Counted from the stretch's first letter, positions 1-8,464 are shown. The stretch is DNA of 64,000 bases from DATLRC01 sp035478435 (GCA_035478435.1 DATIJT010000002.1:32387-96386), one strand, 5' to 3'. Notes: generated by a model from the letters alone, not told the origin. Made by a program: numbers and translations.

Positions 1-28
1 ATTGTATAGTTAGTAATGGAGAACGTTT

Positions 29-916
29 GTGACTGATCCAGCAGAATCAGATATGGATTTAAACGCTTTACCCTTAGAAGCACCGGAAAGTGTATCTATT
101 GAGGAAGCTATAGTTGCCGCTGACGCAAAGCATGCACAAGATCTAGAAGAAGTTGCGGATTGGGAAAAAGAGGTTCAAGCCGCCGAGCAATGCTTAGCCG
201 AAGCAAAAGCCCAGGCTGACATATCTGGGGCCGAAGCCGAAAGATTAAAAGCTATTTATAATGAGCAGCAAAGACCTACGAGCCCCAACGTGCTTGGTAT
301 AAGGACTCTAGTAGAAACTACTGTCTCTTTAGAACCGGCAGAATCGGATGGCCCTTCAGAAGATAGACCTGAATCTGCGGTCAAAGCAGTTCCGGGATCT
401 GAAGTTAGGGATGAAAGCGGTTCAGTAACTGGAGAGGATACTCCAATAGTTGCTGAGGTAACTTATGTGACTGTTGGGCAGATTGTTGAAAATATGCTTG
501 CTGGTGACAAATACCCCTCGCTTTATAAGCAACTGCAAAGAATGATAGATGTAATCAGTGTTAGGTTGGGCTTGCCACAAGACCAAAGGCTGCACTTAAT
601 TGACTGGATCTCTCCCGCAAAAATGACTCGTCACGAGAATGAAGGCCGGACTGCAGCCCACAAATTACCTAAAAGCTATAGTGACTTAACAGCTGAAGTT
701 TTTACTGATGACGAACAAGCAATCTTAGGCTTGCTATTCGATTTGCCGCAACTACGAAGTGCTACTATTCAGAGATATTTGAAAGGCCAGAACAAAGTAC
801 AAGGGGCTAGGGCTTACGAGGTTCTTAAGCAATTGGGTATAGTTGATAGCTCGGAAGACTACAAAAAACTGCTTTTGAGTGCCCTAGGCAAACTCCCCGC
901 CCACCAAGATTCTTGA
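29..916 (+). CDS. Hypothetical acidic protein with N-terminal coiled coil
   Basis: I do not recognise this 295-residue protein. It starts with GTG, chosen because GGAG lies at 18-21 at good spacing. Residues 1-75 are rich in Glu, Ala and Gln and look like a helical, partly coiled-coil region. Residues 90-145 are acidic and probably unstructured. Residues 150-290 look like a compact, mostly helical domain with a YKQLQRMIDVISVRLGL segment and a predicted helix-turn-helix-like stretch near AYEVLKQLGIVDSSEDY. There is no signal peptide or membrane segment, so it is probably cytoplasmic. It is followed after about 40 bases by a Nudix gene. A DNA-binding role is possible from the C-terminal helices but is a guess. 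Confidence 0.6.
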   Translation: MTDPAESDMDLNALPLEAPESVSIEEAIVAADAKHAQDLEEVADWEKEVQAAEQCLAEAKAQADISGAEAERLKAIYNEQQRPTSPNVLGIRTLVETTVSLEPAESDGPSEDRPESAVKAVPGSEVRDESGSVTGEDTPIVAEVTYVTVGQIVENMLAGDKYPSLYKQLQRMIDVISVRLGLPQDQRLHLIDWISPAKMTRHENEGRTAAHKLPKSYSDLTAEVFTDDEQAILGLLFDLPQLRSATIQRYLKGQNKVQGARAYEVLKQLGIVDSSEDYKKLLLSALGKLPAHQDS

Positions 917-957
917 TCTGCTAGATTATCTGGGCATGTTAAGATTATTAGTATCTT

Positions 958-1452
958 ATGAAGCAAAGCGCAGGGTTGTTAGTTTTTCGCCGCCAAAATA
1001 ATTTAGTTGAGGTGCTGCTAGTGCATCCGGGTGGACCGTTTTGGGCTAAAAAGGATCAGTGGATGATCCCTAAAGGCGAACTTGAGGACAATGAAGATCA
1101 CAAAACCGCGGCGCTAAGAGAATTTGAAGAAGAATTGGGCATTAAACCACCCGATGGTGAATTTATAGATTTGGGTCAAGCTAAACAGGGCAACAAAATT
1201 AATTTTGTTTGGGCAATAGAAGGCAACCCGGATCTATCTAACTTTAAAAGTAATACTTTCTCTATGGAGTGGCCGCCTAAATCTGGTAGGCAACAAGAAT
1301 TCACCGAGATTGATCGCGCTGAGTGGTTTGATTTAACTAGCGCTAAAAGCAAACTTTTTAAAACTCAAACAGAGTTCATAGACCGCTTGGCGGTTAATTT
1401 AGATCTAAGCCTAGAAGAATCGCCTAAGTTCGAACAGCAGTCGCTAATCTAA
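958..1452 (+). CDS. Nudix hydrolase
   Basis: This 164-residue protein is a Nudix-family pyrophosphohydrolase. The Nudix box is complete: a Gly followed by five residues, Glu, seven residues, then REFEEELGI, at about residues 41-63. The opening KQSAGLLVFRR and the phrase WMIPKGELE are typical of diadenosine-polyphosphate or nucleotide-cleaning Nudix enzymes. Family knowledge gives hydrolysis of nucleoside diphosphate linked to another moiety with Mg2+ held by the box glutamates. The exact substrate cannot be read from sequence. There is no obvious ribosome binding site; a TAAGAT hexamer at 940-945 sits 13 bases before the ATG, the pattern of a short-leader or leaderless transcript seen at other genes here. 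Confidence 0.85.
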   Translation: MKQSAGLLVFRRQNNLVEVLLVHPGGPFWAKKDQWMIPKGELEDNEDHKTAALREFEEELGIKPPDGEFIDLGQAKQGNKINFVWAIEGNPDLSNFKSNTFSMEWPPKSGRQQEFTEIDRAEWFDLTSAKSKLFKTQTEFIDRLAVNLDLSLEESPKFEQQSLI

Positions 1453-1521
1453 AATACTAGCGCTTGCATCCTGGATGTTTAGGTTTAGAATGAGCATTTG
1501 TACTAAAGAGGCAGGAAATAA

Positions 1522-2019
1522 ATGAGCCAAGCACATGAGACCTTGCGTCAGACGTTGGCAGGCCGGCAACTAGCTGGGGTTGAGCTACTAATTGAACATG
1601 CAGCCAGACAGGCAGCAGTGTTCGAAGTGGAAGCGCATCTATCAGGACCATATAGAAAATATTTTCCCTATACAGATATCCGAACTCCAGAAGACACTCA
1701 GCGGGGTTGGGTTGTAGGTACAGATCGAGATCCTAATATTGGCGTAGTGTCAGTTGCCTTGACCCCCAATAAAAAACTTTGGGTAGGCAAAGTGGCCTTC
1801 GATCAATCTGCAGCAGCTAAAGACGTTTTAACGCCAGCGCTTGACTTAGAAGACTTACTGGCACGGATGAAAGCAGAAGACGGCGTACCCTTCCTGGTCG
1901 GCCGAGACGATCCATATAATAAAGGTCTTTATGCGGCGATAGGCTCTGTCCTTAATCGGCCAGAAACTATTGGTTCGTACGTAGCTAGCTTTCCGACCTT
2001 AGATAGGCTAAGGGCTTAG
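1522..2019 (+). CDS. Hypothetical cytoplasmic protein
   Basis: This 165-residue protein is not recognised. The ATG is preceded by AGGA at suitable spacing. The first 45 residues look helical. The rest alternates short strands and helices (RGWVVGTDRD, KKLWVGKVAF, VPFLVGRDDPYNKG) and suggests one small alpha/beta domain. It has no membrane segment, signal peptide or cysteine cluster. It sits between the Nudix gene and metG, all on the same strand. No function can be assigned. Confidence 0.6.
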   Translation: MSQAHETLRQTLAGRQLAGVELLIEHAARQAAVFEVEAHLSGPYRKYFPYTDIRTPEDTQRGWVVGTDRDPNIGVVSVALTPNKKLWVGKVAFDQSAAAKDVLTPALDLEDLLARMKAEDGVPFLVGRDDPYNKGLYAAIGSVLNRPETIGSYVASFPTLDRLRA

Positions 2020-2058
2020 AATTTTATTTGTCACTACTAAAAAGGTAAACTACTACTT

Positions 2059-3516
2059 ATGAATAATTATTATGTAACGACGGCTATTCCCTATGTCAAT
2101 GACAAACCTCACCTGGGTCATGCTATGGAATTTGTAATGGCTGACGTACTGGCGCGCCGGGCTCGCCAGCAGGGCAAACAGGTTATATTCAGCATTGGTA
2201 CCGACGAGCACGGCGGTAAGATCGCCGAAAAAGCCGCCGAGCTAAAAGTTAAGCCGGAACAATTGAGCGACCAAATGAGCCTGGAGTTTAAAGAACTAGC
2301 CAAAAATCTGAGTCTTAGCAATGACCGCTTTATCCGGACCACCGATGAAGCTCATGAGCAGCGTGCCCAAATTATTTGGAAAGCTCTGGCCAGCGATATT
2401 TATAAAGCCAATTATGTCGGTTGGTACTGCACCGGCGACGAAGAGTTTTTTACGGAGACCGTAGTCAAAGAAAACAAAGGCGTTTGTCCCGATCATAACC
2501 GACCTTACGAAAAGCTAGAAGAAGAAAATTATTTCTTCAAACTGAGCGCTTACACCGACGCTGTCCGTGAGGCCGTTGAAAAAGCCAGCTTTGCGGTGGT
2601 GCCAGATACTAGGCGCAACGAAATTCTGTCCGTACTTAAAGAAGGCCTAGACGACATTAGTATCTCTAGGCCGAAAGACAAGATTGGCTGGGGCATACCA
2701 GTGCCCGATGATCCGACCCAAGTCATGTACGTCTGGTTTGAGGCGCTCATGAACTATATAACCGTACTAGGATATCCGGAAAACAAAGATTTCAAAGATT
2801 TTTGGCCGGCTGACGTTCAAGTGATTGGCAAAGGCATCTTGCGCTTCCACGCCGCCATTTGGCCCGCCATGCTGCTGGCGCTGAAACTACCTTTGCCTAA
2901 GCAGCTGTATGTCCACGGTTACATAACAGTTGCTGGCAAAAAGATGAGCAAATCTTTGGGCAATGCCATCTCGCCCGATGAAGTGATCGGCAAATATGGC
3001 AGCGAGGCCTTTCGCTATTATTTCCTACGCCATATCCCAAGCTACAGCGATGGCGACTTCACTTGGGAAACCTTTGACGCCGCTTACAACAATGAACTGG
3101 CCAATGAGCTAGGCAACGCTGTGCAGCGCACCATGGTTATGGTCCAAAAATACCAGAACGGGCTGATCGGCGACATCCCGCCCGCCGAGCACGATATGGC
3201 CCAATATGAAGAAGCGCTCGACCAGTGCCGCTTTGACCGCGCGCTCGATGAAGTTTGGGAGCAAGTCCGCGGCTTGAACCAGTACATTGACGAAGAAAAA
3301 CCCTGGGAAATCGCCAAACCGGCAGCTGCCGGTGGCGACGAAGAGCACTTGCGCGAAGTCTTGGCTTACCAGTGCAGTAACTTGCTAGAGATTGCCGATT
3401 TATTGACGCCGTTCATGCCCGACACCGCCGCTAAAATCCAGGGCATTTTCAAAGAGGGTATCATCCGCCCTATCGAAGGTACGCTGTTCCCCAAACAAGA
3501 AATCAAGAAGCAATAA
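2059..3516 (+). CDS. metG: Methionyl-tRNA synthetase
   Basis: This class I aminoacyl-tRNA synthetase charges tRNA-Met and initiator tRNA with methionine. The HIGH-type signature is HLGH at residues 18-21, and KMSKS is at about 295-299. The Rossmann catalytic core, connective region and helical anticodon-binding domain are present. At 485 residues it is a short form that ends after the anticodon domain and lacks the C-terminal tRNA-binding extension found in many bacteria. In the connective zinc knuckle only two cysteines remain (YCTGDEEF and VCPDHNRP), so zinc binding is probably reduced or lost, as in some short MetRS types. A weak SD-like AAAAGG and a TAAACT hexamer precede the ATG. Confidence 0.97.
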   Translation: MNNYYVTTAIPYVNDKPHLGHAMEFVMADVLARRARQQGKQVIFSIGTDEHGGKIAEKAAELKVKPEQLSDQMSLEFKELAKNLSLSNDRFIRTTDEAHEQRAQIIWKALASDIYKANYVGWYCTGDEEFFTETVVKENKGVCPDHNRPYEKLEEENYFFKLSAYTDAVREAVEKASFAVVPDTRRNEILSVLKEGLDDISISRPKDKIGWGIPVPDDPTQVMYVWFEALMNYITVLGYPENKDFKDFWPADVQVIGKGILRFHAAIWPAMLLALKLPLPKQLYVHGYITVAGKKMSKSLGNAISPDEVIGKYGSEAFRYYFLRHIPSYSDGDFTWETFDAAYNNELANELGNAVQRTMVMVQKYQNGLIGDIPPAEHDMAQYEEALDQCRFDRALDEVWEQVRGLNQYIDEEKPWEIAKPAAAGGDEEHLREVLAYQCSNLLEIADLLTPFMPDTAAKIQGIFKEGIIRPIEGTLFPKQEIKKQ

Positions 3517-3562
3517 TTTGCTCACGCTTGCATCTTCACCTCGCTCTTATTAAAGTTAAGAT

Positions 3563-3862
3563 ATGGAATCCATCGCAAATCTTAGTGTTGAGCAAGGTGC
3601 AATTCGGGTTGTTCAGTCTCCTGTGCCAGACGAAAATCGTGGCTTAGGACCTGGTGTTCGCGTTTTGGTTTTACAAGCTACGGGAGAACAAGACTGTCAG
3701 GTACCTGTGTTTGACGTGACGCATCACCAAAAACAAGCCAGTTTTCGCCGTTATGAAAAACGCATAGAAAGAGCCCTTGCCAAGGCTCGCAGAGTGGCCG
3801 GGGCGCTAGTAGTTGAAGGCTACACTGACACAACTTTGCAGCCTGATTTAAGTTGCCAATAA
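3563..3862 (+). CDS. Small hypothetical protein upstream of tatD
   Basis: This 99-residue protein is not recognised. It contains a strand-rich first half (IRVVQSPVPDENRGLGPGVR) and a basic helix (FRRYEKRIERALAKARRVAG) in the second half. Its TAA stop overlaps the ATG of tatD (TAATG at 3860-3864), so the two genes are probably translationally coupled. There is no signal peptide or membrane segment. Function unknown. Confidence 0.55.
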   Translation: MESIANLSVEQGAIRVVQSPVPDENRGLGPGVRVLVLQATGEQDCQVPVFDVTHHQKQASFRRYEKRIERALAKARRVAGALVVEGYTDTTLQPDLSCQ

Positions 3863-4677
3863 TGGTTAACTTAGTAGATACCCATTGCCATGTCCAGTCC
3901 GCCGGACTCCAAAAGGGTGAAAAGATTACCCGAGAGCTATGGGCTAAAGAGCCAGATCTAACCGCTGATAGTTTGGCTAAAGAAGCTGTGAAGGCTGGTG
4001 TCAGCCGTATGATTTGCGTGGGCTGTGATTTGGCCGATAGCCAGCTAGCTATAGATTTTGTTCGCGACCAGAAAAACTGCTGGGCCAGTATCGGAATCCA
4101 CCCCCATGAAGCCCAACATTTTGTCGATAAGCCGGAATCGCGGGATAAATTTAGTGCTCTGGTAGCGGAACCGAAAGTAGTGGCGGTAGGTGAGACGGGG
4201 CTGGATTACTACTACAACCATTCGCCCAAAGAAGCCCAGATTACCATCCTGAAATTCCAGATAGAATTGGCGCTTGAGCACGATCTACCGTTGATTTTTC
4301 ACGTCCGCGAGGCGTTTGACGACTTTTGGCCGGTTTTTGAGCAATATCGGGGCATAAGAGGTGTGTTACATAGCTTCACCGATTCAATGGAAAACATGCA
4401 CAAAGCGGTAGCAAAGGGGCTATTTATAGGGGTAAACGGCATAGTCACCTTTACTAAAAACCCGGCTCAGTTGGAAGTTTACCGTTCAATTCCAGTGGAA
4501 AATTTGCTTTTGGAAACTGATGCACCCTTCTTGACTCCTACCCCTTATCGTGGTAACATTAACGAGTCAAGGTACGTAGGGGTTATTGCTGAATTTATAG
4601 CTAAACAGAGAGGCGAAAGTCTTGAAGAGTTAGCTATTTCAACAACCAGCAACGCTCGCCGACTCTTTGGCATCTAA
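3862..4677 (+). CDS. tatD: TatD-family metal-dependent deoxyribonuclease
   Basis: This 271-residue protein is a TatD-type TIM-barrel hydrolase. Family members are metal-dependent 3'-5' exonucleases acting in DNA repair and DNA degradation. The metal ligands are visible: the THCH pair (His8 and His10), the glutamate in VGETGLDYYY, the histidine in LIFHVREAF, the histidine in GVLHSFT, and the aspartate in LLLETDAPF. Length is normal for the family. I chose the ATG at 3862 because it overlaps the upstream stop codon; a TTG nine bases earlier is possible but less likely. Confidence 0.93.
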   Translation: MVNLVDTHCHVQSAGLQKGEKITRELWAKEPDLTADSLAKEAVKAGVSRMICVGCDLADSQLAIDFVRDQKNCWASIGIHPHEAQHFVDKPESRDKFSALVAEPKVVAVGETGLDYYYNHSPKEAQITILKFQIELALEHDLPLIFHVREAFDDFWPVFEQYRGIRGVLHSFTDSMENMHKAVAKGLFIGVNGIVTFTKNPAQLEVYRSIPVENLLLETDAPFLTPTPYRGNINESRYVGVIAEFIAKQRGESLEELAISTTSNARRLFGI

Positions 4678-4686
4678 GGAACTAAA

Positions 4687-5028
4687 ATGACCATTTTTGA
4701 TTCACAATCCAATAAATTTGAACAACCTTTGCCTCAAGAGGGTCAATTACTGGGAGGCTATTATCGCGTGGTCACTGAAGGTTTTGAGGCGGCAAGGCAA
4801 GCTACCTGGCGAGATGACCATGAGGTTATCCTTCAAGAAGACGGTTATAATACACCAGAAGTTCCGGCACCCGTTACTCAGCCTAAACCTACCTCACTAG
4901 CTGAAGCAAGTGCCGACGTCATTAAATTGGCTGCCCATCAGGAGCAACAAGCCGCCGAAGCGGACCAGGCGCGCGTTGACCAAGCCCGGCGAGCGGTAGA
5001 GGAGGCTAATCGTGAACTTGCTGCCTAA
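4687..5028 (+). CDS. Hypothetical Ala/Gln-rich protein
   Basis: This 113-residue protein is not recognised. Residues 1-60 hold a small domain with LGGYYRVVTEGFEAARQA, and the remainder is an Ala, Gln and Glu-rich helix likely to form a coiled coil (about residues 75-113). It overlaps the next gene by 17 bases, and the SD of that gene (GGAGG around 5000-5005) lies inside its 3' end, so the pair is probably co-translated. No membrane segment is seen. Confidence 0.6.
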   Translation: MTIFDSQSNKFEQPLPQEGQLLGGYYRVVTEGFEAARQATWRDDHEVILQEDGYNTPEVPAPVTQPKPTSLAEASADVIKLAAHQEQQAAEADQARVDQARRAVEEANRELAA

Positions 5029-5389
5029 GATCTTGAGCAACAGCCATAAGCCCGAAGATCGCCAGGCTGACCTTTACCAAACTATAGTGCGCCGCGAAGC
5101 GAAAAAAGGTGGCCAGTTGTTTGGGCCAATCCCATCTGGACACCGCCGCGAATTTTTCTGCTTAGACAGGCATACCTGGATCTGGCATGAGGAATGGATA
5201 GACAGCAGTGGCCAGCGCCAAATAGTTACTACCCGTTACGAAATCCGGCCAAATGGCATCCTTAAGTCGCAAGGCAACAATACTTATCAAAAACTGAGCC
5301 GCGAGGAATTAAAAAATTTCTACCGGGCCGCCAAACTATACCGGAACCAGGTTGGTGTTTCATACCAACGCGCCCTGCAAGCCGCTTAG
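5012..5389 (+). CDS. Hypothetical basic protein
   Basis: This 125-residue protein starts with GTG at 5012, supported by a strong GGAGG about 7 bases upstream. It is basic, with a compact middle region (REFFCLDRHTWIWHEEWID and TTRYEIRPNGILKSQG) that looks like a small beta-sheet domain, and a helical C-terminus. I do not recognise the family. It overlaps the preceding gene and ends just before a palindromic element at 5400-5477. Confidence 0.6.
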   Translation: MNLLPKILSNSHKPEDRQADLYQTIVRREAKKGGQLFGPIPSGHRREFFCLDRHTWIWHEEWIDSSGQRQIVTTRYEIRPNGILKSQGNNTYQKLSREELKNFYRAAKLYRNQVGVSYQRALQAA

Positions 5390-5399
5390 AATACTTATA

Positions 5400-5477
5400 T
5401 TTTGTCATTCCGAGTTTGTTTCGGAATCCATTTAGGTACTAGATTATGGATCCTGAAATAAATTCAGGATGACAAAA
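5400..5477 (+). repeat. Palindromic element with two nested hairpins
   Basis: Outer arms TTTTGTCAT (5400-5408) and ATGACAAAA (5469-5477) are perfectly complementary. Inside are two hairpins: ATTCCGA/TCGGAAT (5407-5413 with 5421-5427) and ATCCTGAA/TTCAGGAT (5450-5457 with 5463-5470). The arrangement is a three-way-junction palindrome. Motifs of this GTCATTCCG/CAGGATGAC type are known as dispersed palindromes in many bacterial genomes. It fills the gap between the 5012 gene and the cysteine desulfurase. Only a half-like piece (caggatga near 33460) was noticed elsewhere in the window. It may also help end transcription. Confidence 0.75.
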
Positions 5478-5498
5478 GAGGAAGCTATACTTAATTAG

Positions 5499-6647
5499 AT
5501 GCCACAAAAATTAATTTACTTCGACCACGCGGCTGCTACGCCTGTGGACGGGCGGGTTATTAAGGCCATGCAACCTTACCTGGGCGATAAGTTTTTTAAC
5601 CCCTCGGCGACTTACCTGCCAGCTAAGCAGGTTCGTAAGGATCTGGAAGCTGCCCGCTCGCTGGTGGCTAAATGGTTGGGCGCGCGGCCCAGTGAAGTTA
5701 TTTTTACCGCCGGCGGCAGTGAAGCCAATAATCTGGCTATCCATGGCGTTATGCAGCGATTTCCTAAAGCTAACCTGGTAGTTAGTGCCATTGACCACGA
5801 ATCAGTGCTAGCCCCAGCGGCACAGTATAACTGCCGGAAGCTCGCCGTTAAGCCAGATGGCTTAGTCGATCTGGGTGAATTAATAAAGAGTATTGATGGC
5901 CAAACGGTCTTGGTGAGCATTGGCTATGCCAACAATGAGATAGGCACTATTGAGCCTTTGGCGGAGATTAATCAGGCTCTGGAAATTATTCGCAAGCAAC
6001 GCCTAAAAGAGGGAAACTCGTTACCGCTTTACTTTCATAGCGATGCCTGTCAAGCGGGCAACCATCTGGACCTGCACGTAGCCAGGTTAGGTGTCGACCT
6101 GATGACCTTAAACGGCGGCAAAATATATGGCCCTAAGCAGAGCGGGGCTTTGTACGTCAAGGCTGGCGTTGAACTCCAACCGTTGATTTGGGGCGGTGGA
6201 CAGGAGCGGGGTTTACGATCTGGCACGGAAAATGTTGCCCAAACAATCGGTTTTGCCACAGCGCTTGATTTAGCCCAGTCTAGTCGCGAGGCTGAAACCA
6301 AAAGGCTCAAAGAATTACAATTAATTTTCCTTAACTTGTTAAGCGAATTAATTCCATCATCTGTTATAAACGGCTCACTCAAGCATCGTTTAGCTAATAA
6401 TGCGCACGTTACTTTTCCGGGAATTGATAATGAACGCTTGCTACTTGAGCTGGAGCAAAAAAGCATTTTGGCGGCCGCCGGTTCGGCTTGTAGCGCCAGC
6501 AGCGAAGAGCCCTCACACGTCCTTAGGGCGATCGGCCTGAGTGACGAAGCAGCTCGTTCATCTGCACGATTCACATTAGGCAGAGATACAACCGAAGCGG
6601 ATATAGACTATGTCATCCAAACTTTGAAGCGCTTAATTGTAGCGTAG
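5499..6647 (+). CDS. Cysteine desulfurase (NifS/IscS family)
   Basis: This 382-residue PLP enzyme removes sulfur from cysteine to give alanine and a protein persulfide for Fe-S clusters or tRNA thiolation. The fold type I landmarks are visible: FDHAAATPV at the N-terminus, GGSEANN, the PLP lysine at about Lys208 in GGKIYGPK, GGGQERGLRSGTEN, and the active Cys at about 331 in GSACSASS. The residue before the PLP lysine is Gly instead of the common His. No IscU-like scaffold is adjacent. The thiolation enzyme mnmA lies 7.5 kb downstream and is a plausible sulfur acceptor. A TATACT hexamer sits about 8 bases before the ATG. Confidence 0.93.
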   Translation: MPQKLIYFDHAAATPVDGRVIKAMQPYLGDKFFNPSATYLPAKQVRKDLEAARSLVAKWLGARPSEVIFTAGGSEANNLAIHGVMQRFPKANLVVSAIDHESVLAPAAQYNCRKLAVKPDGLVDLGELIKSIDGQTVLVSIGYANNEIGTIEPLAEINQALEIIRKQRLKEGNSLPLYFHSDACQAGNHLDLHVARLGVDLMTLNGGKIYGPKQSGALYVKAGVELQPLIWGGGQERGLRSGTENVAQTIGFATALDLAQSSREAETKRLKELQLIFLNLLSELIPSSVINGSLKHRLANNAHVTFPGIDNERLLLELEQKSILAAAGSACSASSEEPSHVLRAIGLSDEAARSSARFTLGRDTTEADIDYVIQTLKRLIVA

Positions 6648-6650
6648 GCT

Positions 6651-7334
6651 TCAGTTATCAATGGGCAAAGGCAAGGCTATGCCGCCGAGTTTCGCAAAAA
6701 GCTCCAGTACTTTTGTCTCTTGCTCTACAGTTAACCGCCGTGAAAAACGGGAATTACCTTCATAGCCAGATTCCGCAAAGTCGCTGTACCAATGCCTTAA
6801 GCTAATCTCGGTAGGTTTGTCTTGCCCAACTTGGCTTCTCTGCATGACGTATGACAACGATAAGGTTGAGCCGTTGTCAGGGTCAAACCAAAAGCCCAAT
6901 GATAATTCCCTGGAATAATCTCTATGCTGATCAGTGAATTTGGCAAATTTTCGCTCCCCATTTAATTCCAATAGCCTCCCAGTGTTAAGGTCATCCCAAA
7001 CGAAAGTTTCTACTGCGGAGGCTTGTGGCTGTTCAAGCACAGATGGCTTAATGACCACTTTTTGTCCCCAAGGGCCGGTAAGGTGTAGACCTGTAGCTGC
7101 GGTGCCGATTATCAATCGTCTATCTATGTGCTCCATGGTTGCGGTGGCTTCAGCCATGGCATTGCCCGGTTCTGTGAGAACTGGAATGCGGATAAAATTC
7201 AATGGATGATTACTAGGCCGGCGTTCCCAGACTGCATCGGATATATGCTTAAAAAGCTTGGCCGATTCTAAAGGTTCAGAATCCTCTATGATTGTTGGTT
7301 CGCCCTCAATGCTGACGTGCAAGGCATTCGCCAC
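6651..7334 (-). CDS. Hypothetical protein
   Basis: This 227-residue protein, read on the minus strand, is not recognised. It starts with GTG, supported by AGGAG about six bases upstream. It appears soluble, with alternating strands and loops (RRLIIGTAATGLHLTGPWG, ELSLGFWFDPDNGSTLSLS) suggesting a beta-rich domain, and a helical C-terminal segment (EQETKVLELFAKLGGIALP). It runs convergent to the cysteine desulfurase and divergent from the F1-like cluster. Confidence 0.6.
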   Translation of the reverse strand: MANALHVSIEGEPTIIEDSEPLESAKLFKHISDAVWERRPSNHPLNFIRIPVLTEPGNAMAEATATMEHIDRRLIIGTAATGLHLTGPWGQKVVIKPSVLEQPQASAVETFVWDDLNTGRLLELNGERKFAKFTDQHRDYSRELSLGFWFDPDNGSTLSLSYVMQRSQVGQDKPTEISLRHWYSDFAESGYEGNSRFSRRLTVEQETKVLELFAKLGGIALPLPIDN

Positions 7335-7427
7335 GACATACTCCTATAGACATAGTTAAGACTATAGATAGATTTAAAGCAAATTCCTATACAATTAGCC
7401 AAATTTTCGGCCAGGTAACTAAAGCGC

Positions 7428-7433
7428 TATACT
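7428..7433 (+). promoter_or_regulatory. Probable -10 box before the F1-like cluster
   Basis: TATACT lies 10 bases before the ATG at 7444, so transcription would begin at or just before the start codon. No clear SD is present, which fits a leaderless or near-leaderless mRNA. The -35 region around 7405-7410 is weak (TTTCGG). Confidence 0.5.
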
Positions 7434-7443
7434 TTAAGGCAGT

Positions 7444-8277
7444 ATGCGCAAATACAAACAATCACTAAAAGTCTTGCTTATTAGTGGACTGCTTTTTGTG
7501 GCGGGGTTGGCGCGGGTTGAGGCGGCTAATACTACGGCTATAGCCGAAGGCTACAAAGCCGACTCAAATGTAAAAACTGGCATGGTAGTTAAACAGTCCG
7601 ATAAGGACGCCGCCAGAGTCGAACTGCTCAGTGTCAAAGACGTGGACAGGATGCTGGGGGTGGTAGTGCCGGCTACGGAGCCAGCCGTGACTCTTTCGGA
7701 CGGTACGACCAGCCAGGTATACGTGGCCACCTATGGGCGCTACAACGTGCTGGTCAGTGACCAAAACGGCAACATAAAACCCGGCGATTATTTAACTATC
7801 TCTTCGCTTGATGGCGTGGCTATGAAAGCCGACGGCAACCTAAGCCTGATTCTGGGCCGGGCGGCCGCCGCATTTGACGGCAAGGCTAGTGTGGAAAGCT
7901 CCCCAGAAGTCAAAAACCAGTCGGGCCGGCAGGTTAGGGTAGCAGTTGGCCGGATTCCGGTAGATGTCAATGTCGGCCAAAATCCGCTTCGTATCAGTGG
8001 CGGCTACGTGCCGGGGGTTTTGAACAGCGCTACCCAATTAGTGACAGGCAAACCTGTCAGTCCAGCCAAGACTTATTTGAGCTTTGGGGTTTTGCTAGTT
8101 AGCGCCCTGATAGCTGGTAATATTTTGTTCACCGGAGTAAGGAGTGGTATGACGGCGATTGGCCGTAATCCCTTAGCTAGAAGGCCAATCTTAAAAAACT
8201 TGTTACAGATAATACTGGCTAGTTTAATGATTTTTGTTATAGGCATATTTGCGGTATATTTACTACTGAAGCTCTAG
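7444..8277 (+). CDS. F-ATPase c-subunit-like protein with secreted N-terminal domain
   Basis: This 277-residue protein has three parts. Residues 1-27 are a signal peptide with a probable cut after VEA. Residues 28-205 form a beta-rich extracytoplasmic domain; the stretch NGNIKPGDYLTISSLDG then VAMKADG resembles a module seen in surface and tail-fibre proteins (by-eye judgement). Residues 211-277 form a two-helix hairpin whose loop, IGRNPLARRPIL (RNP at 241-243), is the signature cytoplasmic loop of F-type subunit c. In the second helix, the place of the ion-binding Glu/Asp is Leu (about 261), and neither helix holds an acidic residue. Loop-in topology puts both ends outside, which matches a secreted N-domain. 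It occupies the c position ahead of b-delta-alpha-gamma-beta-epsilon. I infer a ring protein that does not carry protons. Confidence 0.75.
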   Translation: MRKYKQSLKVLLISGLLFVAGLARVEAANTTAIAEGYKADSNVKTGMVVKQSDKDAARVELLSVKDVDRMLGVVVPATEPAVTLSDGTTSQVYVATYGRYNVLVSDQNGNIKPGDYLTISSLDGVAMKADGNLSLILGRAAAAFDGKASVESSPEVKNQSGRQVRVAVGRIPVDVNVGQNPLRISGGYVPGVLNSATQLVTGKPVSPAKTYLSFGVLLVSALIAGNILFTGVRSGMTAIGRNPLARRPILKNLLQIILASLMIFVIGIFAVYLLLKL

Positions 8278-8400
8278 CGGTTTCATAGACGGCGAATTGT
8301 TGCGTTGCCAGCTCCGATGCTCCCTTCGCCGTACACTCTGGTACGGCTGCGGTGCGCTTCTCGCTGTCGCCTGACACTTCATCCGTCTATGAACCGCTAG
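8274..8400 (+). repeat. Palindromic repeat family A, copy 1
   Basis: Outer arms CTAGCGGTTTCATAGACGG (8274-8292) and CCGTCTATGAACCGCTAG (8383-8400) pair over 18 bp with one bulged T. The left arm contains the TAG stop of the c-like gene. The core holds the family hallmarks GCGTTGCCAG, a CCGTAC/GTACGG-type inner hairpin, and CGCTTCTCGCTG. It sits inside the F1-like cluster, where it could lower or end read-through from the c-like gene or stabilise its message. Confidence 0.85.
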
Positions 8401-8464
8401 GCCCTTTACGCTATTAAAGTCCTAAACCTGAAAATTGAAATATGAATATGGTGGGAATTAAATT

